Below, piece after piece: positions 43,990-52,918 of a stretch of 64,000 nucleotides of DNA. Position 1 is the first letter of the stretch. Every line of letters begins with the position of its first letter. The translations under genes and the position numbers were made by a program. Source of the DNA: Microbacterium thalassium (GTDB lineage: Bacteria > Actinomycetota > Actinomycetes > Actinomycetales > Microbacteriaceae); the NCBI RefSeq assembly GCF_014208045.1, contig NZ_JACHML010000001.1, forward strand, positions 682,001 to 746,000. Direction: 5' to 3'. Under the pieces are notes generated by a model. It ran no database searches. It was not told the DNA's origin and saw only the letters and a list, made by a program, of their open reading frames with translations.

Positions 43990-44943
43990 ATGGCCGAAGA
44001 GCTGACGATCGCCCACGGCGAGACCAGCGGCGGGTTCGAGAAGACCCCCGGCTGGCTCGACTGGTACGACGGACCGTCGAAGCCCGCGTTCCAGGTGCCG
44101 GCCGGCGCGGTCGACGCGCACTGCCACGTGTTCGGCCCCGGGGAGCAGTTCCCCTACGCACCCGAGCGCAAGTACACGCCGTGCGACGCCTCCGCCGATC
44201 AGCTCTTCGCCCTGCGCGACCGGCTGGGGTTCGAACGCAACGTCGTCGTCCAGGCAACGTGCCATGGCGCCGACAACCGGGCACTCGTCGATGTGCTGCG
44301 CCGCAGCGAGGGCCGCGCCCGCGGCGTCGCCACCGTCCGCCGCGACGTCACCGCCGAGCAGCTCGCCGAGCTGCACGAGGCCGGCGTCCGCGGCGTCCGC
44401 TTCAACTTCGTCAAGCGCCTCGTCGACCGCGTGCCCACCGAGTCGCTCGGCGAGATCGTCGAGAAGATCGCTCCCCTCGGATGGCACGTCGTCATCTACT
44501 TCGAGGCCGAGGATCTGCCCGACCTCTACGACTTCTTCTCGAGCATTCCGACCGACGTCGTCGTCGACCACATGGGCCGACCCGACGTCACGAAGGACCC
44601 CGACGGCCCCGAGTTCGGGCTGTTCCTTCGCTTCATGCGCGAGAACCCCAACGTGTGGACCAAGGTGTCGTGCCCCGAGCGGCTCAGCGTCACCGGTCCC
44701 CGCGCCCTCGATGGCGAGCAGCACGCGTACACCGACGTCGTGCCGTTCGCCCGTCGCGTGGTCGAGGAATTCCCCGACCGCGTGCTGTGGGGAACGGATT
44801 GGCCCCACCCCAACCTCAAGGACCACATGCCCGACGACGGGCTGCTGGTCGACTACATCCCTCAGATCGCCGTGACACCGGCGCTGCAGCACAAGCTGCT
44901 CGTCGACAACCCGCGGCGGCTGTACTGGTCAGAAGGAGACTGA
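43990..44943 (+). CDS. ligI: 2-pyrone-4,6-dicarboxylate hydrolase (LigI type)
   Basis: The 317-residue amidohydrolase has VDAHCHVFGPGEQFPYAPER and CDASADQLFALRDRLG, both characteristic of LigI, then RGVRFNFVKRLVD, VVVDHMGRPDV and WGTDWPHPNLKDHMPDDG with the catalytic Asp. It opens the pyrone ring made from the LigC product to 4-oxalomesaconate. Starts 2 bp after the ligK stop. Confidence 0.94.
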   Translation: MAEELTIAHGETSGGFEKTPGWLDWYDGPSKPAFQVPAGAVDAHCHVFGPGEQFPYAPERKYTPCDASADQLFALRDRLGFERNVVVQATCHGADNRALVDVLRRSEGRARGVATVRRDVTAEQLAELHEAGVRGVRFNFVKRLVDRVPTESLGEIVEKIAPLGWHVVIYFEAEDLPDLYDFFSSIPTDVVVDHMGRPDVTKDPDGPEFGLFLRFMRENPNVWTKVSCPERLSVTGPRALDGEQHAYTDVVPFARRVVEEFPDRVLWGTDWPHPNLKDHMPDDGLLVDYIPQIAVTPALQHKLLVDNPRRLYWSEGD

Positions 44944-44944
44944 C

Positions 44945-46360
44945 ATGGCACTCGACAAGCCCTACAAGGACATCCCCGGCACGATCATCTTCGATGCCGA
45001 ACAGGCCCGAAAGGGCTACCACCTGAATCAGTTCTGCATGTCGCTGATGAAGGCCGAGAACCGCGAGCGCTTCCTCGCGGATCAGGAGGCCTACCTCGAC
45101 GAGTGGGATCTGAACGACAACCAGCGCAGGGCCGTGCTGGAGATCGACCTCAACCTCGCGATGGCCGAGGGCGGGAACATCTACTTCCTCGCCAAGCTGG
45201 GCGCGACCCACGGCCTGAGCTTCCAGCAGATGGCCGGATCGATGACCGGCATGTCCGAGGCCGCCTACCGCGACATGATGATCGCGGGCGGGCGGAACCC
45301 CGAGGGCGTGCGGCTGAAGGACCTCGACGGGTGGACGCCTCCGGCCAAGGGCGAGAAGGCCGAGACCCTGCGCCCGAACGCGCCGGCGAAGTACACCTCG
45401 GCGCTGTTCACGCCCCACGTCCCGGCGATCGGCGCCGCGATGGACCTCGGCAAGGACCACGAGCCCTACTGGCAGAAGGTCTTCGCCGGGTACGAGTGGA
45501 CCCGCAAGTGGGCCAAGGAGAACACCCCCGACGTCGTGATCATCGTCTACAACGACCATGCCACCGCGTTCGACTCGTCGATCATCCCCACGTTCGTGCT
45601 CGGCACGGGCGCGGAGTACCCCGTCGCCGACGAGGGCTACGGCCCCCGCCCGGTGCCCGACGTGAAGGGCTACCCCGAGCTCGCCGCGCACATCGCGCAG
45701 TCGGTCATCCAGGACGACTTCGACCTCACCCTCGTCAACGAGATGGTCGTGGACCACGGACTCACCGTGCCGCTGTCGCTCGTCTACGGCAAGCCCGAGG
45801 AGTGGCCGGTCCGGGTGATCCCGCTCGCCGTCAACGTCGTGCAGTACCCCGTTCCCTCGGGTCGTCGCTGCTACGAGCTCGGCAAGGCGCTGCGCCGCGC
45901 CCTCGACAAGTGGGACGGACCCGAGCTGAACATCCAGATCTGGGGCACCGGCGGCATGAGCCACCAGCTGCAGGGCCCGCGCGCCGGTCTCATCAACAAG
46001 GAATGGGACAACGCGTTCCTCGACCACCTCATCGCCGACCCGCTGGGCCTGACCGAGTGGCCCCACATGGAGTACGTCGACGAGGCGGGCTCCGAGGGCA
46101 TCGAGCTCGTCGACTGGCTCATCGCGCGCGGCGCGATGGACGACCAGTTCGGCGGCGGCGCCCCCGAGGTGAACCACCGCTTCTACCACGTGCCGGCGTC
46201 CAACACCGCGGTTGGTCACCTCGTGATCTCCAACCCCGTCGCCGCCACCGGCGGTGTCGCGGAGCAGGCCGACGAGACGCAGACCTCCGACGACGGCCCC
46301 ACCCCCGCCGAAGGTGAGACGGTGAAGCCCGACTGGGACCCGGTCGGCTCCCTGGCCTGA
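44945..46360 (+). CDS. ligAB: Protocatechuate 4,5-dioxygenase, fused alpha and beta subunits (LigAB)
   Basis: The 471-residue protein joins a LigA-type small subunit (about 1-120; KGYHLNQFCMSLMKAENRERF) to a LigB-type catalytic subunit (about 150-430; ALFTPHVPAIGAAMD with H158, YNDHATAFD with H205, and a downstream Glu in MEYVDEAGSEGIELVDWL as candidate Fe(II) ligands). In Sphingobium these are separate chains. The last 35 residues are acidic/Pro-rich. It cleaves protocatechuate extradiol to 4-carboxy-2-hydroxymuconate semialdehyde. AAGGAG precedes the start. Confidence 0.93.
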   Translation: MALDKPYKDIPGTIIFDAEQARKGYHLNQFCMSLMKAENRERFLADQEAYLDEWDLNDNQRRAVLEIDLNLAMAEGGNIYFLAKLGATHGLSFQQMAGSMTGMSEAAYRDMMIAGGRNPEGVRLKDLDGWTPPAKGEKAETLRPNAPAKYTSALFTPHVPAIGAAMDLGKDHEPYWQKVFAGYEWTRKWAKENTPDVVIIVYNDHATAFDSSIIPTFVLGTGAEYPVADEGYGPRPVPDVKGYPELAAHIAQSVIQDDFDLTLVNEMVVDHGLTVPLSLVYGKPEEWPVRVIPLAVNVVQYPVPSGRRCYELGKALRRALDKWDGPELNIQIWGTGGMSHQLQGPRAGLINKEWDNAFLDHLIADPLGLTEWPHMEYVDEAGSEGIELVDWLIARGAMDDQFGGGAPEVNHRFYHVPASNTAVGHLVISNPVAATGGVAEQADETQTSDDGPTPAEGETVKPDWDPVGSLA

Positions 46361-46381
46361 GCAGGATCCCCGCTGAGTGAC

Positions 46382-46415
46382 GGGAACTGGGCGCCTCAGC
46401 AGCCGCTCAGTTCCC
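46382..46415 (+). other. Intercistronic hairpin between ligAB and ligC
   Basis: GGGAACTG (46382-46389) pairs with CAGTTCCC (46408-46415), 18-nt loop, in the 71-bp gap. It could attenuate readthrough or stabilise a processed mRNA end. Confidence 0.5.
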
Positions 46416-46431
46416 CGCGAAGGAGACACGA

Positions 46432-47388
46432 ATGAGCAGTGACAAGGTCCGGATCGCGGTGGTCGGCGCCGCCGGTGCATTCGGCATGAAGCACCTCGAC
46501 GGTCTGGCGAACATCGACGACGCCGAGGTGACGGTCGTCAGCGGCACGAAGCCCGAGGCCACGCAGGCCGTCGCCGAGAAGTACGGCGTGCCGAACGCGG
46601 TCGTCGGCTACGACGCCGTGCTCGAGCGCGACGACGTCGATGCGGTGATCCTCGCGACGCCGACCGGCCTCCACGCCGCGCAGACGCAGGCCGCGCTCGC
46701 CGCGGGCAAGCACGTGCAGGTCGAGATCCCGCTGGCCGACTCGCTGGCGGATGCCGAGGCCACGCTCGCCGCCGCCGAGGCATCCGATCTGGTCTCGATG
46801 GTCGGCCACACCCGGCGTTTCAACCCGTCGCACCAGTGGGTGCACGACAAGATCACGGCCGGCGACTTCAACATCCAGCAGATGGATGTGCAGACGTACT
46901 TCTTCCGCCGCACGAACACCAACGCCAAGGGCGAACCGCGGTCGTGGACCGACCACCTGCTGTGGCACCACGCCGCCCACACCGTCGACCTGTTCGCGTA
47001 CCAGGCGGGCAAGATCGTGCAGGCGAACGCGATCCAGGGCCCCATCCACCCGACGCTCGGCATCGCCATGGACATGTCGATCCAGCTGAAGGCCGAGTCG
47101 GGCGCGATCTGCACGCTGTCGCTGTCGTTCAACAACGACGGCCCGTTCGGCACGTTCTTCCGCTACATCGGCGACACCGGCACCTACATCGCCCGCTACG
47201 ACGACCTCGTCAACGGCAAGGAGGAGCCGATCGACGTGTCGCAGGTCGCCGTCAGCATGAACGGCATCGAGCTGCAGGACCGCGAGTTCGTCGCCGCGAT
47301 CCGCGAGGGCCGCGAGCCCAACTCGTCGCTGCGTCAGGTGATCGACTGCTACCGCGTGCTCGGTCAGCTGGAGGAGCAGCTCGCGTGA
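46432..47388 (+). CDS. ligC: 4-carboxy-2-hydroxymuconate-6-semialdehyde dehydrogenase (LigC type)
   Basis: The 318-residue Gfo/Idh/MocA-type protein has VRIAVVGAAGAFGMKHLDGL (NADP-binding), MVGHTRRFNPSHQWVHDKI and RSWTDHLLWHHAAHTVDLF, characteristic of LigC. It oxidises the LigAB product (as its hemiacetal) to 2-pyrone-4,6-dicarboxylate. GAAGGAG precedes the start; the stop overlaps the next GTG by 4 bp. Confidence 0.93.
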   Translation: MSSDKVRIAVVGAAGAFGMKHLDGLANIDDAEVTVVSGTKPEATQAVAEKYGVPNAVVGYDAVLERDDVDAVILATPTGLHAAQTQAALAAGKHVQVEIPLADSLADAEATLAAAEASDLVSMVGHTRRFNPSHQWVHDKITAGDFNIQQMDVQTYFFRRTNTNAKGEPRSWTDHLLWHHAAHTVDLFAYQAGKIVQANAIQGPIHPTLGIAMDMSIQLKAESGAICTLSLSFNNDGPFGTFFRYIGDTGTYIARYDDLVNGKEEPIDVSQVAVSMNGIELQDREFVAAIREGREPNSSLRQVIDCYRVLGQLEEQLA

Positions 47389-48359
47389 ACCTGCCCCGCA
47401 TCGGACTCGGATGCATGGAGCTCAGCCACGCGTACGGCGTCCCGCCCTCGTTCGAGGACGGACTGCGGATGCTGCGCGCGTCGCTCGACGCCGGCGTGAC
47501 GTTCCTCGACACCGCCACGCTCTACGGGGCCGGGCGCAACGAGGAACTGGTCGGGGCGGCGATCGCGGGGCGTCGTGACGAGATCGTGCTCGCGAGCAAG
47601 GGCGGCATGGCCCCCGTCGACGGGGTCAAGACCATCGACGGTCGCCCCGAGACCCTCAGCGCCCAGGTCGACGCGTCGCTGCAGCGGCTCGGCGTCGACC
47701 ACATCGACCTGTACTACCTGCACCGCTGGGATCCGAACGTTCCGATCGGAGACAGCGTGGGCGCGCTCGCGGACGCCGTGGCGGCCGGCAAGATCGGCGG
47801 CATCGGGTTGTCCGAGATCTCGGTGGCGCTGCTGCACGAGGCGCTCGCCGTCGCGCCGATCGCGGCCGTCCAGAACGAGTACTCGCTCTGGACCCGCAAC
47901 GCGGAGATCGGGATGCTGGAGGCCACGCGCGAGGCGGGAGCCGCGTTCGTCGCCTTCTCGCCCGTCGCCCGGGGATTCCTCGCCGACGCCGTCGCCGATC
48001 CGGATGCGTTCGCGCCGAAGGACATCCGGCGGTCTCACCCGCGGTTCATGGCCGACAACTGGCCGGCGAACGCGGCGCTGCTGCCCGCGTGGCGTGCCCT
48101 CGTGGCCGAGGCGGGATGCACCCCGGCGCAGCTCGCGCTGGCGTGGGTGCTGTCGCGCGGCGAGCACGTCGTCGCGATCCCCGGCACCACACGCATCGAG
48201 CACCTGCGCGAGGACCTCGCCGCCGCCGAGATCGTCGTGGACCCGACGATCCTCGCGCGGGCGGGGGAGCTGATCAGCACCGCGACGGTGTCGGGCCCGC
48301 GGTACAACGAGGCCCAGTCGCTCGAGGTTTTCGCCGAGACGTTCGAGGAGGTCGCGTGA
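47385..48359 (+). CDS. Aldo/keto reductase in the lig operon
   Basis: The 324-residue protein has GLGCMELSHAYG, TFLDTATLYGAGRNEELVG (catalytic Asp and Tyr), LASKGGMAP with the Lys, and YYLHRWDPNVPIGD with the His, the complete AKR tetrad, then PGTTRIEHLREDL. It is translationally coupled on both sides by GTGA overlaps, so it belongs to the pathway operon. Its role in protocatechuate use is not known; reduction of an aromatic or semialdehyde side product is possible. Confidence 0.88.
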   Translation: MNLPRIGLGCMELSHAYGVPPSFEDGLRMLRASLDAGVTFLDTATLYGAGRNEELVGAAIAGRRDEIVLASKGGMAPVDGVKTIDGRPETLSAQVDASLQRLGVDHIDLYYLHRWDPNVPIGDSVGALADAVAAGKIGGIGLSEISVALLHEALAVAPIAAVQNEYSLWTRNAEIGMLEATREAGAAFVAFSPVARGFLADAVADPDAFAPKDIRRSHPRFMADNWPANAALLPAWRALVAEAGCTPAQLALAWVLSRGEHVVAIPGTTRIEHLREDLAAAEIVVDPTILARAGELISTATVSGPRYNEAQSLEVFAETFEEVA

Positions 48360-49060
48360 GGGCGATCTCGTCCATGGCGACCCGGCAGGTGCTCGGCGAG
48401 CTGACCGCGGCTGCGGCGGATGCCGGACTCCCCGCCGTCGACGTCGAGTCGGTCGGCGGCGTGGACGCCGCCCGTCGGGTGCGTGACGGCGAGCAGCTCG
48501 ACCTCGTCTTCCTCGCCGACGGTGCGCTGGACGCGCTGGCGGGTGAGGGGCACGTTCATGCCTCGACCGTGACGCCGCTGGTGGTCTCGAGCGTCGCCGC
48601 CGCCGTTCCCGCACCCGGCGGCAAGCCCGCGACCAACACCGCAGCGCCGGCTTTCGCCGATGCCGGGGCCATGCGCGATGCGATTCGGGCGGCGACGCGG
48701 ATCGGCTACTCCACCGGCCCGAGCGGCACCGCCCTGGTCCGGATGATCGAGGACTGGGGACTCGCCGACGAGGTCGACGACCGCCTCGTGCAGGCGCGTC
48801 CCGGCATTCCCGTCGCGAAGCTGCTCGCCGACGGCGAGGTCGACCTCGGGTTCCAGCAGCTCAGCGAGCTCGTCGGGCAGGACGGCGTCGAGATCCTCGG
48901 CACGCTTCCGCCCGACTGCGCGATCGTCACGGTGTTCAGCGGCGCGGTCGCCGCGGCGGCGACGGATCCGGCAGCGGCTCAGTCGGTGCTCGACCATCTG
49001 GCATCGCGCGACGCGGCATCCATCATCGAGCGGCACAGCTTCGAGGTGCCCGCGCGCTGA
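48356..49060 (+). CDS. Cytoplasmic ModA-like substrate-binding-fold protein
   Basis: The 234-residue protein resembles molybdate/solute-binding proteins of the ModA group (GEQLDLVFLADGALDAL, RIGYSTGPSGTALVRMIEDWG, GEVDLGFQQLSELVGQDGVEILGTLPP in pieces), but it starts at GTG 48356 with no signal peptide or lipobox, and no permease or ATPase is nearby. It overlaps the aldo/keto reductase gene by 4 bp. It therefore probably acts inside the cell on a pathway intermediate; the missing 4-oxalomesaconate tautomerase step is one candidate role (inference). Confidence 0.7.
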   Translation: MRAISSMATRQVLGELTAAAADAGLPAVDVESVGGVDAARRVRDGEQLDLVFLADGALDALAGEGHVHASTVTPLVVSSVAAAVPAPGGKPATNTAAPAFADAGAMRDAIRAATRIGYSTGPSGTALVRMIEDWGLADEVDDRLVQARPGIPVAKLLADGEVDLGFQQLSELVGQDGVEILGTLPPDCAIVTVFSGAVAAAATDPAAAQSVLDHLASRDAASIIERHSFEVPAR

Positions 49061-49152
49061 CCGAGCAGGGCAGCCTGCGGCTCGCACCACGCACCAACCT
49101 CAGGGGCGAATTGAGGCGTAGCGTGTGGGTGAGACTCCCCGAAGGAGCGATC

Positions 49153-49326
49153 GTGCCGATCAGTCATCCGTGGCCCGCCCACCCGGATCATGTTCCCGAG
49201 CCGGGCGAGCCCTCCGTGCCCGAGATCGAGGTGGACGAGGACATCGCGCCGCGACCGGAGGAGGAGATCGCGGATCGCCTGCGCGCGAAGCCGGACGTCG
49301 CCGATCACAGCGGGCATCACGACTGA
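49153..49326 (+). CDS. Small acidic proline-rich protein, unknown
   Basis: GTG 49153 lies 5 nt after AAGGAG and gives 57 residues, rich in Pro, Glu, Asp and His (ending DHSGHHD). No domain recognised. TAGCGT at about 49117 may be its -10. Confidence 0.5.
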   Translation: MPISHPWPAHPDHVPEPGEPSVPEIEVDEDIAPRPEEEIADRLRAKPDVADHSGHHD

Positions 49327-49464
49327 GGCGTCCGTGATCCGCGGCCGGTGCGCGGTGTGACGCGCGTGGCTCGTGGGGCGCCGGAGCGCCCGCCGGGCTG
49401 GAAGTAACCTGTGCAACCGGGCACGATCGAAGCTCCTCGGGCGGGCGTGCCGCACACTCGAAGC

Positions 49465-49695
49465 ATGTGGTGGAGCTTCCTCAAAGCGGTGAAGAACCGC
49501 GAACACCGGGTCGCGCCGACGACGTGGGTCGTCGCGATCGCCGCGGTCGTCTACACCGTCGCGCCCATCGACCTGATCCCCGAACTGGTCCTCGGCCCGC
49601 TCGGCTTCGTCGACGACATCGGCGTGTGGGCGATCTTCGCCGTCCTCTTCGCGCGCGAGCAGCGGCGCTGGCAGGACGGCCTCCAGTCGAACTGA
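49465..49695 (+). CDS. YkvA-family (DUF1232) membrane protein
   Basis: The 76-residue protein has VVYTVAPIDLIPELVLGPLGFVDD, here as YTVAPIDLIPE then GFVDDIG, the DUF1232 hallmark, within two hydrophobic segments. ATG 49465 is preferred because the domain begins right after it. Function unknown. Confidence 0.8.
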   Translation: MWWSFLKAVKNREHRVAPTTWVVAIAAVVYTVAPIDLIPELVLGPLGFVDDIGVWAIFAVLFAREQRRWQDGLQSN

Positions 49696-49717
49696 AGCAA
49701 CCGGAATCCGCCCGGCA

Positions 49718-49723
49718 TAGACT
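49718..49723 (+). promoter_or_regulatory. -10 element, leaderless start of the racemase gene
   Basis: TAGACT ends 7 nt before ATG 49731; no Shine-Dalgarno. Confidence 0.55.
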
Positions 49724-49730
49724 CACCGGG

Positions 49731-50426
49731 ATGAAGACGATCGGCGTGCTCGGCGGCATGAGCTGGGAGTCGTCGCTCGAGTGGTATCGGCGTGCGAACG
49801 AGGGCGTGCGCGATCGGCTCGGCGGGTACCACTCGGCACGCATCCTGCTCGATTCGCTCGACTTCGCCGAGATCGAAGCGCTGCAGGCTGCCGGCGACTG
49901 GGCGGAGACCGGGCGCATCCTCGCGGCCCACGCCCGCGAGCTCGAGACCGCGGGGGCGGACGTCGTCGTGCTCTGCACGAACACGATGCACATCGTCGCC
50001 GACGACATCGAGGCAGCCATCGACGTGCCGTTCCTGCACATCGCCGACGCCACCGCCTCCGCGATCACGGCGGCCGGCATCGGCACCGTGGGTCTGCTCG
50101 GAACCGCGTTCACGATGGAGCAGGACTTCTACCGCGACCGCCTCGCGCGTCACGGCATCCGCACCCTCGTGCCCGACCCCGACGACCGCCGTGCGGTGCA
50201 CGACATCATCTACGGCGAACTCGTCCACGGTGTCGTGAACGACTCCTCGCGCGAGCGCTATCGCGAGGTGATGGAGCGACTGGTGGCCGCCGGCGCTGAA
50301 GGCATCATCCTCGGCTGCACCGAGATCGAGCTGCTGGTGTCGCAGGCCGACAGCGAGGTGCCGGTCTTCCCGACGACAGCCCTGCACGTCGAGGCGGCGG
50401 TCGGCTTCGCCCTGCGCGCGGACTGA
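49731..50426 (+). CDS. Aspartate/glutamate racemase-family protein
   Basis: The 231-residue protein has TIGVLGGMSWESSLEWYRRAN, VVLCTNTMH with the first catalytic Cys and LGCTEIELLV with the second, the PLP-independent Asp/Glu racemase pattern (YgeA-like). It interconverts amino acid enantiomers or acts on related acids. Confidence 0.9.
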   Translation: MKTIGVLGGMSWESSLEWYRRANEGVRDRLGGYHSARILLDSLDFAEIEALQAAGDWAETGRILAAHARELETAGADVVVLCTNTMHIVADDIEAAIDVPFLHIADATASAITAAGIGTVGLLGTAFTMEQDFYRDRLARHGIRTLVPDPDDRRAVHDIIYGELVHGVVNDSSRERYREVMERLVAAGAEGIILGCTEIELLVSQADSEVPVFPTTALHVEAAVGFALRAD

Positions 50427-50465
50427 GCCGCACCGACTCCCCGCGGTTCCCCATCTGCCACGACC

Positions 50466-50471
50466 TAGGGT
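50466..50471 (+). promoter_or_regulatory. -10 element, leaderless start of the histidine kinase gene
   Basis: TAGGGT ends 6 nt before GTG 50478; no Shine-Dalgarno. Confidence 0.55.
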
Positions 50472-50477
50472 CGAAGC

Positions 50478-51674
50478 GTGGAGCGAGTGAGCGGGGCGAT
50501 CCGGATCGGGCAAGCGGGGATCACCCTCGTGCTGCTCGTGATCGCCGGCATCCGCGCGATCGCGGCCGAGACGCCGACCGTGGCGGTGCTCGCCATGGCT
50601 CTCGCGTTCGGCGGATGGTACGCCGCGGGCCTGCTCTGGGGAGATCGCACGCGCAACCCTGTCGTCGCGACATGGTGGCTCACGGGGCTCGTGCTGATCT
50701 GGGCCGCGTCCGTCATCGTCTCGGCGGAGTTCGTGTGGCTCGCCTTTCCGCTGTGGCTGCTCGCGGGGTTCATCCTGCGACTGCCGTGGGCGATCGCGCT
50801 CAGCGCGGTGATCCTCGCGATCGCCGTCGCGGCACCGATCCTGCACACCGGGAGGACCGACTACGCGAGCGTGATCGGGCCGCTCGTCGGGGGAGTATTC
50901 GCGCTGGGAATGGCGCGCGGCTACGTCGCGCTCGTCCGGGACGGCCGCGAGCGGCGACGCCTCATCGCCTCGCTCGTCGCCGCGCAGGAGGAGACGGCCG
51001 CGCTGCAGGACGAACTCGCCCGCACGCAGCGCGACACCGGCGCGGGCCTCGAGCGCACGCGCCTGTCACGCGACATCCACGACACCGTCGCGCAGAGCCT
51101 GTCGTCGATCGGCATGATTGCGCGAGCGGCACGCGCCGGCGACAGCGCTGAGACGGACCGCGCACTGTCGCAGATCGAGCAGCTGTCCCACGAAGGACTC
51201 GTCGACACGCGGAGGATCGTGGGGGCACTGGCGCCCGCGGAGCTGGAGGGCTCGGCACTCGGCGACGCCTTGCGACGGATGCTGGCGCGCATGGAGGCCG
51301 AGACCGGGATCCGCGCCGAGCTGCGCATCGACGAGACGGCGCCCGCCCTGCCGATGGCGGCGGAGGTCGCGCTCCTGCGCACCGCCCAGTCGGCGCTCGC
51401 GAACGTCCGCGCCCACGCGCGCGCTCGCCGCGTCGTGGTGAGCCTGGCGGATGCCGGCGACGCCGTGCGACTCGACATCGCGGACGACGGTATCGGGTTC
51501 GATGCGACCCGGTGGCAGGCCGCACGGCCGCGCCCCGACGACAGCGGCTACGGGCTGCGTGCCATGCGCGCACGGCTCCGGGAACTCGGCGGCGACCTCG
51601 ACGTCGAGAGCACGCCCGGCGACGGGGCCGCGCTGTCGGCATCGGTCCCCATAGCCCCGAAGAGCGCCGAATGA
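50478..51674 (+). CDS. NarL-type sensor histidine kinase
   Basis: The 398-residue protein has about five or six membrane helices (1-150), a short coiled coil, the HisKA_3 dimerisation/phosphoacceptor motif LSRDIHDTVAQSLSS (H201) and a HATPase_c domain (ANVRAHARARRVVVSL, IADDGIGFDA, GYGLRAMRARLRELGG). There is no extracellular sensor loop of note, so it likely senses within the membrane. The stop overlaps the response regulator start by 4 bp. Confidence 0.93.
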   Translation: MERVSGAIRIGQAGITLVLLVIAGIRAIAAETPTVAVLAMALAFGGWYAAGLLWGDRTRNPVVATWWLTGLVLIWAASVIVSAEFVWLAFPLWLLAGFILRLPWAIALSAVILAIAVAAPILHTGRTDYASVIGPLVGGVFALGMARGYVALVRDGRERRRLIASLVAAQEETAALQDELARTQRDTGAGLERTRLSRDIHDTVAQSLSSIGMIARAARAGDSAETDRALSQIEQLSHEGLVDTRRIVGALAPAELEGSALGDALRRMLARMEAETGIRAELRIDETAPALPMAAEVALLRTAQSALANVRAHARARRVVVSLADAGDAVRLDIADDGIGFDATRWQAARPRPDDSGYGLRAMRARLRELGGDLDVESTPGDGAALSASVPIAPKSAE

Positions 51675-52294
51675 GCGCCGTGCGGGTCGTGCTCGTCGAC
51701 GATCACCCGATCGTCCGTGCCGGGCTGCGCGCGCTCTTCACCGGGGATCAGAGCGTCGAGATCGTCGCCGATGCCGCATCCGGGGAGGAGGCGGTCGATC
51801 TCGCCCAGCGCCTGCACCCGGACGTCGTGCTGTGCGACCTGCGCCTGGGCGAGGGCATGGACGGCGTCCGGACGACCGCGGCGCTGCGCGCGCTCGAGAC
51901 GCCGCCCGCCGTCGTGATCCTCACGACGTTCGACCGTGACGCCGAGATCCTGGGGGCCGTGGAGGCGGGTGCCTCGGGGTATCTCCTCAAGGACGCGCCC
52001 ACCGAGCAGATCGCCGCGGCCATCCGGCAGGCGGCGGAGGGGCGGCTGGTGCTGTCGCCCGAGCTGAGCGAACGCGTCGGACAGGCGATGCGCGCGCCGC
52101 GCGTGAAGCTCACCGAGCGCGAACTCGACGTGCTGCGACTGCTCGAGACCGGGGCCTCGAACCGCGAACTCGCGAAGGAGCTGTTCGTCACCGAGGCGAC
52201 CGTGAAGACCCACCTCGTGCACGTCTTCGACAAGCTGGGCGTCGACAGCCGTTCGCGGGCCATTGCGGTCGCCCGGGAACGCGGCATCCTCTGA
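51671..52294 (+). CDS. NarL/FixJ-type response regulator
   Basis: The 207-residue protein has a receiver domain (VVLVDDHPIVRAGLRALF, phosphoacceptor D56 in CDLRLGEGMDG, K in LLKDAP) and a LuxR-type HTH (LTERELDVLRLLETGASNRE, VTEATVKTHLVHVFDKLGV). Partner of the overlapping kinase gene; the DUF2871 gene 80 bp downstream is a possible target. Confidence 0.95.
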   Translation: MSAVRVVLVDDHPIVRAGLRALFTGDQSVEIVADAASGEEAVDLAQRLHPDVVLCDLRLGEGMDGVRTTAALRALETPPAVVILTTFDRDAEILGAVEAGASGYLLKDAPTEQIAAAIRQAAEGRLVLSPELSERVGQAMRAPRVKLTERELDVLRLLETGASNRELAKELFVTEATVKTHLVHVFDKLGVDSRSRAIAVARERGIL

Positions 52295-52374
52295 CCCCAC
52301 GGATCTCAACCTTTCGGTTGATCCCCCGCGGCGGCGTCCGGGCGAATCTGGAGGTCGACGTCGAAAGGATCTGC

Positions 52375-52830
52375 ATGCGTCGCCTGTTCATCGCCTCGTT
52401 CGCCTACATGATCGCCGGAGTGCTCTCGGGCCTCTTCTACCGCGAGTTCACCAAGCTCAACGGATTCCCCGAGGGAGCGAGCACGCAGCTCGGCCTCGTG
52501 CACACCCACCTGCTGACGCTGGGGTTCATCGTGCTGCTCGTCGTGCTCGCGCTCGACAAGCTGTTCGCGCTGTCGCGCAGCCGCCTGTTCGGCTGGTTCT
52601 TCTGGCTCTACAACGCCGGAGTGACTCTGACCGCGGGGATGCTGATGTGGCACGGCAGCCTCACCGTGCTGGGGCTCGAATCGAGCAAGATGATCGCGGG
52701 CATCGCCGGCACCGGCCACATGCTGCTCGCCGCCGCGATGGTGCTGCTGTTCCTCGCGCTCGGGCGCGCGATCGCCCGCGACCGGGCAGCGGCCACCTCC
52801 GCCGACACCGTCAGCGCCCTCTCCGCCTGA
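52375..52830 (+). CDS. DUF2871 membrane protein
   Basis: The 151-residue protein has four membrane helices: about 3-22, 42-65, 75-97 and 107-132. It fits DUF2871 (ASFAYMIAGVLSGLFYREFT, GLVHTHLLTLGFIVLL, MWHGSLTVLG, AGTGHMLLA). Several His residues are in or near the membrane. GAAAGGA precedes ATG 52375. Function unknown. Confidence 0.8.
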   Translation: MRRLFIASFAYMIAGVLSGLFYREFTKLNGFPEGASTQLGLVHTHLLTLGFIVLLVVLALDKLFALSRSRLFGWFFWLYNAGVTLTAGMLMWHGSLTVLGLESSKMIAGIAGTGHMLLAAAMVLLFLALGRAIARDRAAATSADTVSALSA

Positions 52831-52918
52831 CCGTGGGCACCGGGGGCATCGACGGATGTCCCCGGCGCCCACCAGGATGGGACGCACCCCTCGCTGTGAG
52901 TCCCAAGGAGTCGAGTCC

